10,778 nt of DNA. It comes from Funneliformis mosseae. Its lineage: Eukaryota > Glomeromycota > Glomeromycetes > Glomerales > Glomeraceae. Under the pieces are notes generated by a model, which was given only the letters and a program-made list of their open reading frames with translations, was not told the origin of the DNA and searched no databases. Positions 1 to 7,303 of this stretch are shown here, piece by piece; positions within the stretch are counted from its first letter, which is position 1; each line of letters starts with the position of its first letter. The stretch covers positions 1 to 10,778 of the forward strand of contig CAJVPP010003782.1 in NCBI GenBank assembly GCA_910592005.1, written 5' to 3'. A program made the translations under genes and the position numbers.

Positions 1-38
1 AAGAATATTTAAAAGAAAATAAGATTTCTTTTAATTAA

Positions 39-158
39 TATCCATTTAATTGGTAGTTAAATAATAAAAATAAGTATCTAATTCTTGCTAAATTAGTAAG
101 AATTCATTTAGCTATTTTTGCAACATCAATACTATCAGAAAGGTTATTTTCTGATGTA
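39..158 (+). pseudogene. hAT transposase C-terminal dimerisation region, upstream half
   Basis: This is the start of the C-terminal dimerisation domain of a hAT-superfamily transposase, in frame 3. The translation contains LAKLVRIHLAIFATS followed by ILSERLFSDV, matching the family pattern L..LAR.YLAI.ATS..SERLFSDAGN. An upstream FNW-stop-LN string fits the family's 'NWW' motif with the second Trp changed to TAG (54-56); a further TAA lies at 36-38. The frame stops making sense right after the valine codon GTA (156-158), where a Tc1/mariner-type element starts. The rest of the domain resumes at 3418. The body of this hAT gene, with its catalytic core, would lie to the left of the window. It is dead because of stops and the insertion. 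The family call is confident from the ATS..SERLFSD signature. Confidence 0.85.
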
Positions 159-178
159 TGGTGCAAATGGTCTAAAGC
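159..178 (+). repeat. Left terminal inverted repeat of the Tc1/mariner-type element
   Basis: The first 20 bases match the reverse complement of 3398-3417 at 16 positions: TGGTGCA, then four mismatches, then GTCTAAAGC. The flanking TA at 157-158 is the left copy of the target duplication. Similarity fades beyond about 20 bases, so the repeat is short or has diverged. Confidence 0.8.
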
Positions 179-1228
179 TACCACTTTTAATCATATGACT
201 TCAAAATAATAAAAATAATCAGCCAATAACTATTTTAAATAAACTCTCTATTAAATGATAGATTATATCATTATCTTTCATATGACAGAGTCATTTTCTT
301 ATTAAATAGTTGTTAACATTGAATATATAAAATTAAAAATCGGGGTATTTATTAAATATGGTAAAAATTTGACCATCATAAACTGACCAGAATCACAGAA
401 ATTACCTAATTAGGATTGAAAAATCTAAATTCAAAAATCTGTAAACCACCCCTAATTTTAATTCTTAAAATGGAACATTGTTGTAAAATAGATGTGATGG
501 TACCTAAATGTCCTCTTCCATTTTCCTTAATTTTTTTTAATTCTTTGGAATTGGCTATATTAAGGATAGAAAGATATATATATATATTAGTTTGAAAATC
601 TGCATTTTTAAAAAAAATGAAGATTTGAACTTTTTTTTTATAGTGAAAGAAGATTTTACAGTAAAAGAAGAATCTTTTTTTAAAAATTAAAAATCTGAAT
701 CTCTTAAAAAATGAATCTGAATTTTTTTTTAAAAAATGAAAACTTGAATTTTCTTTAAAAATGAAAACATGAGTCAAATCTTTTTTTTTAATTCAAAATC
801 TTTTTTTTTTTTAAAAAAAAAATCCCGAATCTTTCTTTTTTTAAAAAAAAAATCCAAATCTTTCTTTTTTTTAAAAAAACTTAAATCTTTTCTTTTTCAA
901 AAAAAACCCTGAATTTTTCTTTTTTTTTCAAAATAAAATCCTTTTCAAATCTTTTTTTTTTTCAAAAAAACTTGGATGTTTTTTTTTTTAAAAAAAAAAG
1001 CATGAATTTATTTCTTTTAAAAAAAAACCCAAATTTTTTTTTTTTTATTTTCTGACTTTAAGCAAATAGGTTTAGTGAAACTTTTGTGATTCATAGTGGG
1101 AGTTGGTTCAGCTAAAAATAAGAAAAGATGGAGAGTAAACTGCTAATTGTTTCTTGATAAAGTTGGTGTAAAATTTTTTTTTGTTAAAAAATTTTTTTGA
1201 GGTATTAATTAAAAAGACTATATACAAA
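179..1228. other. Non-coding leader of the DNA transposon
   Basis: No coding frame could be supported between the left terminal repeat and the first recognisable transposase codon. The first 400 bases are AT-rich single-copy-looking sequence. The middle (590-1055) is a poly-T/poly-A minisatellite. The last 170 bases contain no recognisable motif before the ATG at 1229. An open frame on the minus strand of this stretch (777-406) reads only Phe/Lys-rich low-complexity sequence and is not considered a gene. A promoter cannot be picked out in sequence this AT-rich. Confidence 0.6.
590..1055. repeat. Degenerate minisatellite of alternating T-tracts and A-tracts
   Basis: Roughly a dozen degenerate units of about 28-36 bases. 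Each has a run of 7-12 T, then a run of 6-10 A, then a short spacer such as tcccgaatc, tccaaatc, cttaaatc or ccctgaat. Because a T-run directly precedes an A-run, each unit is a near-perfect self-complementary palindrome able to fold into an A-T stem. The array lies in the leader of the Tc1/mariner-type element and reads as low complexity in all frames. Length differences between units are concentrated in the homopolymer runs, as expected from slippage. Confidence 0.8.
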
Positions 1229-3257
1229 ATGCCCCTAAAGTCTCGTAATGTTTAATTTGCAGCTATGTGAGAAAGCAAATAATTAAAAAAATTACAGGTT
1301 GCTTCATCAAGTACAATTAGGGAAGATGATGAACTATCAAGTGATGAATTATCTGATAATTTTGAAGAAGATAGTATTTGGAATGATGATAGTTTAGAAG
1401 AAACTGTAGATAAAATTTTACTATCAGTATTTGATATTATATGTCAAAATGCAAAAAACTCTACTATTTTTAATAGTACATGTCTATTAACTTATTATGA
1501 AAATTCTGATAAAACTCAAAGATAGAAAAAGCAGTTGCAAAAATAGCAAGTGAGAGATCTACCAATATTACTAAATATTTCATTAATGATTTGACTTCTA
1601 CTTCATTATTAAATAATCAGATTAATACTACAGCTATTGATTTAATAAACCTTGATGAAATTATAGAAAAAGAAGGGTTTAATTTAGCATTGGAGGAATT
1701 AAATACATTAATTAAAGACAAATCATTACTTTTCAAGTTAAAAACTGGTTGCAACTTATTCTTCAATATATTAACTTAAGATTAGCTGAATACAAATATA
1801 TGGAAGCAAGTCAAACAATTGCAATTAGTATTGAAAAAAGAAAATATCAAGCATGTTTAATTAGGACATAAACACAAAATTTTGTAATATATTGTTTAAT
1901 TCCAATATCAATACGTGATAAATATCAAAAAATTAAAAGTTTATTAGGCGATGAAGATATTTATCAAATGATTACTGAATACCTTTGGAGTATTGAATGT
2001 AATGTTACTGTAGATAAATTTAAGGAATATATTGAACAGGAAGTTTTTCTAAGTGTTGGAATTGAGAATAAAAAATAATTTCAAATACTACTGTTCGTAC
2101 ATAGCAAAACATTTTGATTGGACATTTCGCACAGAAGCAAAAAATATTTATTATGATAGGTATGAACGATCTGATGTACTTAAATATCGATAAGAGTTTT
2201 TAGCAGAAATGGCACAATTGGAGCAATGGATGCCAAAACCTTCTGATGATGATATTATGATACTGATAGAGCCTAATTTGAATAAAAGTAATAAAAGGCA
2301 TATTCTGATAACTCATGATGAATCAGTATTTTATGCTAATAATGGTAAAAAAACCTTTTAGAGACCTATAGAACATCAGCCTTTTCATAAAAAGGGACAG
2401 GTTTAAGTTTACATATCAGTGATTTTTTAATAGTCGATTAAAGTTTGAATAAGATGAAGCATATATTACAATGAAACTAGGTGTTAATCATGATAGATGG
2501 TGGAAAACTGAAGATTTAGTTATACAGGTAATATTTCATTTTTATTATTTTAATTGATTTATTTTAAAATTATTAATTAAATTATTTTATTAGATTATTG
2601 AAAAAGCAATTCCAATCTTTGAAAGGTTACATCCTGGTGAAGTTGGTGTATTTGCATTTGATAATGCAACATCCTATGCTGCATATTTGGAAAATGCTTT
2701 AATTGCATCAAAAATGAATCTTAAATCAGGTGGCAAAGGTAAATTTAAAGATGGATAAATGCCTGCTAGTTCAATATAGTCAATGTATCTTTCAGATAGA
2801 TGGCCAAAAGAAATTCGTTTAATTTTAGAAGAACGTGGATTGTGGCCAGAAGGTGATTTAAATTGTATCTGCTCTGAATGCAAAAAACATTCTCTAACTA
2901 CAGATAATTATTGTGCAGTTTGGTTACTCTCATTTTAACCTGATTTTTTAGCACAAAGATCATTAATTAGAGAGGTTATTGAAGATAGAGGGCATGAGGT
3001 CATTTTTTATCTGAAATTTCACTGTGAACTTAATTTTATCAAAATGTTTTGGGATATTGCAAAATGTTATACCTGTAATGACTGTGATTATTCTTTCAAA
3101 GGATTGGAAAAAAATAGTTCCTGAAGTATTAAATTCAATTTCTTTGAAAACAATTAGATGTTATATACGTAGAGCTTGAAGGTTTATGGATGCATATAGA
3201 AAAGAATTAACAGGTATAGAAGTGTTATATGCTGTAAAAAAATATAGATCACATTAA
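1229..3257 (+). pseudogene. DDE transposase of the Tc1/mariner-type element, multiply disrupted
   Basis: The gene would have encoded the enzyme that excises and inserts the surrounding element. Reading starts at ATG 1229 (MPLKSRN) and is followed through about six frameshifts (near 1527, 1732, 2075, 2140, 2408 and 3113). An acidic Ser-rich segment (1331-1410) comes first, then a helical N-terminal part to about 2100. The DDE core follows: THDES with the first Asp at 2317-2319, FAFDN with the second Asp at 2660-2662, and HCELNFI at 3020-3040. The family has Glu next (IE.xW), but here the codon at 3041-3043 is AAA (Lys), so the catalytic triad is broken. A Cys-containing stretch (CICSEC, then YC) precedes PDFLAQ. 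The C-terminus ends with RFMDAYRKELTG and VKKYRSH. About fifteen in-frame stops are present, many at expected Gln, Arg or Trp codons. The family match is from memory of fungal DDE transposases; the superfamily call is confident. Confidence 0.85.
2528..2593 (+). other. Spliceosomal intron in the transposase pseudogene, 66 nt
   Basis: Between DLVIQ (ending 2527) and IIEKAIPIF (starting 2594) lies a 66-nt AT-rich insert. It begins GTAATA and ends TTTTATTAG. The protein is continuous across it only if it is removed, and it contains in-frame stops. Length and borders fit a short fungal intron. Its presence shows that this copy arose by DNA transposition and not by retrocopying. Confidence 0.75.
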
Positions 3258-3397
3258 CGAATTCTTGATAATATAATGAGTATATAATAAAACTAAGCAA
3301 GTCACATGATTATAAATACTTGTTAACCAATAAAATTTATTTCACATGATATGATTATAATGCTAAAAAATTTGGCCATTAAATAAAACATTAGTTG

Positions 3398-3417
3398 GCT
3401 TTAGACTGAATGCACCA
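3398..3417 (-). repeat. Right terminal inverted repeat of the Tc1/mariner-type element
   Basis: This is the reverse complement of the left end with 16 of 20 identities (GCTTTAGAC, four mismatches, TGCACCA). It is followed by TA at 3418-3419, the right copy of the target duplication. The 140 bases between the end of the transposase pseudogene and this repeat hold no recognisable feature. Confidence 0.8.
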
Positions 3418-3524
3418 TAGGAAATTTACTTTCAGCAAAAAAATTTAGAATGAATTCAGAACTTTTTCAACATATAATATTTTTAAAAAGAAATGCAATT
3501 AAAGTTAAAAGTATTTATAAATAA
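3418..3524 (+). pseudogene. hAT transposase C-terminal dimerisation region, downstream half
   Basis: This continues the hAT domain interrupted at 158. After joining GTA (156-158) to GGA (3420-3422) the frame reads GNLLSAKKFRMNSELFQHI then IFLKRNA and ends at TAA 3522-3524. In hAT proteins SERLFSDAGN is followed by a basic K+ segment, N.EL and then a conserved [FL]LK.N; all are present in order. This half has no stop of its own, so it is better preserved than the first. The AT-rich 90 bases after the stop would be the 3' flank of the hAT gene and contain nothing else recognisable. Confidence 0.85.
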
Positions 3525-3619
3525 TTATTTATATTTTAAATCAATCATTTGTATAATTTATTATATATAAATAAATTATTATTTTATTAAAATCATAATT
3601 TTAAAGATTTCTATTTTTT

Positions 3620-5068
3620 AAAAAAGAAGCAAAAGTTATAAATAGAAAATAAATAAATAAAATTTTTTCTTTTCAAAATTCTAAAATCCAGATCCAAAAA
3701 AGTATCCCTAAATGATTTTTAAAGACAAATAAATAAAAAATGAAAAAAAACCTTCCTAACTTATCTTTTATAGCTCAAGCTGAAATTCAGGTCCAAGTAG
3801 TATTCCCTAAAGAAAAAAAGTAAAAGGAATGTTAATAATGTTCTAAAGATAAAAAAAAATAAAAAATCTTACAAGAAAAGTAGCAAAAGGAACATTATTA
3901 GCGTTCTAAAGATAAAGAAACAAAAAAAATCTCACACACTACCTTATCTTTATAATCTAAGTCAAAATTCAGATTCAGAAAGGTATCTTCTAAAGAAAAG
4001 AATTAAAAGAAACATTAATATCGTTTTAAAGGTAAAGAAAAATAAAAAAAATCACAAGAAAAGAAGCAAACAAAATGTTAATAGCATTCTAAAGATAAGA
4101 AATAAAGCAATCACCTATATTACTTTACCTTCATAGCTCAAGCCAAAATTCAGGTCCAAGAAGGCATTGTTACGTTAGATTTCGTAACTTCAAATAAAAT
4201 TTCAAAAGGGGTAAATAAAACTAAGACAATTACTCAAGGAATCACAGGTGAGGATTCACAATAACGTTAAAGAATTATTCTTAAAAATAAACACGTGAGA
4301 TAAACACAAAGATAATTCAAAGATATTTTAGAGATTACGCTTCAGAAACTCCAAGTTAATACAGTGAATCAATACAATATCATATAATAAGTTTACTAAG
4401 AATAATTAAAGGGATTACACGAATGCAAAGGGTCACAGATAATTTATAACAGTTTTAAAGGATTTGCGAAGAATAAGTTTTATACTTAGTTAATTATACT
4501 CCTTTATTAATATAATATATAAGTTTGGTACCTAAAAGATAAGATCTCATCAGTACTGAAACTCAAAGAAAATACAGGATATTTATACATGTTGAATAAA
4601 TAATAAAATAAACTAAACTAAATATATCAAAGGAAATAAAGTTGCCATTTTGCTACGCAATAAAGTTACTGTGTCAATAAATTTGCTAGATCTGTAGACA
4701 ACTAAATGGACATCTATAATCTATGTGATTATCAAAGATAATAAAATTAATATCTAAGGATTTACATAATTGATCGATGGCAATAAAATGGACAAAAAGA
4801 ATCTTTATAGAAGATCTATATGGCAATAAAATTGACTTCATATTCTACTAATTAAATCTATCTAAAATTTTATCCATCACAGTGTCTTTTAAAGAAAAGA
4901 AGCAAAAGGAACATTAATAGCATTCCAAAGATAAAGAAGAAATAAAAACATTATCCTATACCACTTACCTTTATAGCCTAAGCTAAAATCCAGGTCCAAG
5001 AAAGCATTCTTTAAAAAAAAAAAAGAAAGGAATGTTAATAACATTCTAAAAAAAAAATGAATTTATCC
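3620..5068. repeat. Composite tandem array 1, about 180-bp unit, split by an LTR-like insertion
   Basis: Diverged tandem repeats recognised by the anchor aaattcaggtccaag and its variants at 3783, 3965, 4146 and 4986, with an earlier partial copy near 3628. The first three anchors are 182 and 181 bases apart. The last interval is 840 bases but becomes 126 after removing the 714-bp insertion at 4168-4881. Each full unit has two parts: a subunit of about 120 bases containing the anchor and 'ctaaagaaaagaag', and one of about 60 bases repeating 'gcaaaaggaacattaatagcattctaaagataaag'. The last unit lacks the second part. On the minus strand the anchor subunit reads toward AAAGGTAAG, resembling an exon end plus donor site, and one frame stays open in the copies examined ([ND][AT]FL[DN]L[ND]F). 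Function unknown. Confidence 0.75.
4168..4881. mobile_element. LTR-like insertion (probable solo LTR), 714 bp
   Basis: A block with no internal repeat structure interrupts a unit of tandem array 1: the array reads 'ccaagaaggcat' before it and 'cttttaaagaaaagaagc' after it, which join to a normal unit. The block starts TG and ends CA, the usual ends of retrotransposon LTRs. The flanking GCAT (4164-4167) and GTGT (4882-4885) would be a 4-bp target duplication with two transitions, which is weak. The left end has a 6-bp inverted repeat, GTTACG at 4169-4174 and CGTAAC at 4183-4188. A TATA-like tataatatataag lies at 4511-4523, and the right third repeats 'caataaaRttgac'-type motifs (near 4660, 4779 and 4822). 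No protein-coding frame is seen. Its retrotransposon family is unknown, and its orientation is unresolved. It could instead be another type of short non-autonomous element. Confidence 0.6.
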
Positions 5069-5786
5069 TCTATTCTAATATACCTTTTAATTCAAACTAT
5101 TTAAGTAAATTCTGAAGTCTAAGACTATATTCATATCTAATTTTAAAGAAAAAAAGAGAAGTTTTTTTTTTTAAAAAAAAATAAAATAAAATAAAATGAT
5201 TAAATTATCTGATCAATCTGATCATTCGCATAATGTTTGATCAATTTGATGTTATCTGATGAACCTATCTGGATTATCTGCAATCCATTCATTCATAATC
5301 TGAATGATCTATTTTTTGATCACAGATTGAACGAATTTCACTGAAATATATCTTTATACTGAAGGATTAATAAGATGTATGAATTTTGAGAGACTTGAAA
5401 AAATTATATTAGAACATATAATTAGACATTATACAAATGAATTCTTTAATTAAGATTATACATATAATCACTATTATCTACCCCTTTATTTGATATATTT
5501 CTTAATAATTTTAATAATTTTAAAACTGTTTTAAATACAAAAATCAAGCAAAAACTTTAAGTTTTAGGACTATTATTGCTTCAAGAAAATTAAAGAATTT
5601 TTGAATCAAAATGTTTAACTACTGTTATTATTTATTAAATTAATCAAAGAAATCAAAGAATAAAAAAAATTCTAATTTCATACAAAATCCATCTCTTCAG
5701 TATCTCTTCCTCAATCTCAAGCTCTCATCAAAGACATCAGAGACTAGCAGTAAGGATAGTAAAGATTAACTTAACTATATTCTGCT
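5069..5786. other. Non-coding spacer with degenerate repeat and TGATCA cluster
   Basis: The first 90 bases look like a strongly decayed further unit of tandem array 1. An (ATAAA)n run follows at about 5180-5196. Between 5205 and 5345 short motifs recur: TGATCA at 5210, 5219, 5238 and 5317, and ATCTGAT/ATTATCTG variants. From 5345 to 5700 I see only AT-rich sequence without a coding frame. The last 80 bases before 5787 could be the decayed upstream part of the reverse-transcriptase fragment, but no motif is readable. Confidence 0.5.
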
Positions 5787-6361
5787 TTAAGACTATTTGA
5801 TTATTATCAAAAATTTATTAAAGATTTTACATTATATGCTAAACTTTTGATCCTGTTATTAAAGAAAGACTAGTACTTTAAATAAAAAAAAAATAACAAC
5901 ATGCCTTTGATCAACTAAAGGAAAGACTTATTAAGGCACTAATACTATATTATACAGACTTTGATATACCTTTTACTTTGTATACTGATACCTCAAAGAA
6001 AGGATTGGATGTTATACTATCTCAAAAGAAAGATGAAAAAGAATACATGATTGCATACATTAATAGATTAACCAACAAAACTATCTAATCACTGACTTGG
6101 AATATTTAGCAATTAACTGATCAATTAAATATTTTATTATTATTTGAGTCAATCATTCATTATCATAACTGATTATGTTGCTTTAAAATGGTTAAAAATT
6201 TTAAAAATTTCAAAAGGAAGATATACTAGATGAATCATAGAATTGCAAAAATATCATTTTACTGTAAATATAAAGCTAAAAAGCATAACACAAATGCTGA
6301 TATACTATCTCGTATGTATGATAAAGAAACTACTGATATTTTATCATTAATTTTATTGTAA
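5787..6361 (+). pseudogene. Ty3/gypsy retrotransposon polyprotein remnant: end of reverse transcriptase plus RNase H
   Basis: Fragment of the pol polyprotein of a Ty3/gypsy LTR retrotransposon, readable through frames 3, 2, 1, 3 and 2. In order: FDYYQKFIKDF (thumb end of reverse transcriptase), AFDQLKERL and ILYYTDFDIPFTLYTDTSKKGL (tether and start of RNase H with its first catalytic Asp; split here as ILYYTDFD and PFTLYTDTSKKGL), EYMIAYINR, TDLEYLAIN (catalytic Glu), ITDYVALKWLK (catalytic Asp; family usually ITDH), then HNTNADILSR, the standard end of the domain (family N.ADALSR). In-frame TGA codons replace expected Trp after LAIN and in the 'RWI' position. Protease, the reverse-transcriptase active site, integrase and both LTRs are absent, so only about 190 codons of a polyprotein of more than 1000 residues remain. 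The family call is secure; activity is impossible. Confidence 0.88.
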
Positions 6362-6484
6362 CTGATGTAGCAGATGATGAAATTGATAATATTAGTAAAA
6401 AGAACTAGAAGAAATAGAATGAATTAGTAATCAAATTAATTACCCAAAATAAGAAAAGAAAAAAATAATAAATCAAAAAAATTT

Positions 6485-7200
6485 GTCAATTCACCTTAAC
6501 TATAATAACAAACTAGTCAGTTTTATTCAAAGGTTCAATTGATTCTTAGCCAACTAATTAAACCTAAAATAGGAAATAAATATCTAAATATTAAAAATAA
6601 AATATTAAATAAATAAAAAATAATAATAAAAGAAAGAAGTCAATGATAATTTACCTTCATTGCAGTAATGAACTGATCAGTTTTATTTTAAAGGTTCTTA
6701 GCCTAAGTGGAAGATCTATTCGAACCTAAAAAAAGAAATAAAAAAAATATTAAATAAATAAAAAAAAAGAAAGAAAGAAATCATTGATAGTTTATCTTTA
6801 TCATAATGACAGACTAATCAATTCTATTTTAATAGTTCTATCTAGTTCTTAGTCTGAGTAGGAGATTTAATTGAATTTAAAAAAAAAGAAAATACATGTT
6901 AAAATTTTAAAAAAAAATCATTTTAAAAAAAAAGAAAGAAAGAAATCATTAACAGCTTACCTTTACCATAGTGACAAACTAATTAGTTCTATTTTGAAGG
7001 TTCCATCCAGTTTTTAGCCCAAATGGAAAATCTGATTGAACTTAAAAAAAGGAAATAAAAAAAATATTTAAAAAAAAATATTAAATAAATAAAAAAAATA
7101 AAATAAAAGAAAGAAAGAAATTATTGATAGTTTACTTTTACTATGATAAAAGACTAGTCAGTTCTATCTAGTTCTTAACTAATTGATCAAACCTAAAATA
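6485..7200. repeat. Tandem array 2, five diverged units of 140-175 bp
   Basis: Five units share the anchor aactagtcagttttatt or a variant at about 6511, 6671, 6811, 6977 and 7151. They are followed by 'aaggttc', 'ccagttcttagcc', 'aagtggaagatctgattgaac' and a long A-rich spacer with aaataaa and agaaagaaa runs. On the minus strand each unit reads as an 80-90-base GC-richer block preceded by a T-rich tract ending TTTTAG or a variant and followed by GTAAG, GTAAA or GTGAA, which resembles an exon with acceptor and donor sites. One minus-strand frame reads RSSTWAKNWMEPSK followed by stops, and another copy has TAG in place of the first Trp. No family is recognised. Confidence 0.75.
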
Positions 7201-7303
7201 AAAAAAGAAAATTTTTAATAATTTATTAATAAAATAAAATATATAAACAAGTCTTTGTTAATTCATAAAATATTCATTTTCATTTTTCTTTATAAATAAA
7301 AAA

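Larger units (their letters stand above)
159..3417 (+). mobile_element. Tc1/mariner-type (IS630 superfamily) DNA transposon, 3259 bp, decayed
   Basis: A complete but decayed cut-and-paste transposon. Its ends are TGGTGCA at 159 and TGCACCA ending at 3417, and it is flanked by TA on both sides (157-158 and 3418-3419), the target duplication of the IS630/Tc1/mariner group. Inside are a leader of about 1.07 kb with a T/A-tract minisatellite, a DDE transposase pseudogene (1229-3257) in the same orientation, and a short right flank of 160 bp. It has inserted in the C-terminus of a hAT transposase; removing it together with one TA restores the hAT frame, which fixes both boundaries independently of the terminal repeats. 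It cannot move by itself because its transposase is broken. Whether the long leader belongs to the original element or grew by repeat expansion cannot be told from one copy. Confidence 0.85.

Noticed and set aside
406..777. 123-codon open frame on the minus strand
   Set aside because: It consists of Phe/Lys-rich low-complexity sequence created by the T/A-tract repeat, has no domain, and lies in the leader of the transposon.
1591..1779. Separate 62-codon plus-strand gene
   Set aside because: It is just an open stretch between two frameshifts of the DDE transposase pseudogene; the sense continues in other frames on both sides.
2674..2883. 69-codon open frame on the minus strand
   Set aside because: It overlaps the opposite strand of the clearly recognisable DDE core (FAFDN and following), so it is a shadow.
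5787..6361. Assigning the LTR-like block at 4168-4881 as the LTR of the gypsy fragment
   Set aside because: There is no second LTR, no primer-binding site and no integrase between or around them, so the link cannot be supported.
3620..7200. CRISPR array
   Set aside because: Units are 140-180 bp, diverged throughout, and lack constant short repeats with unique spacers; the window is eukaryotic.
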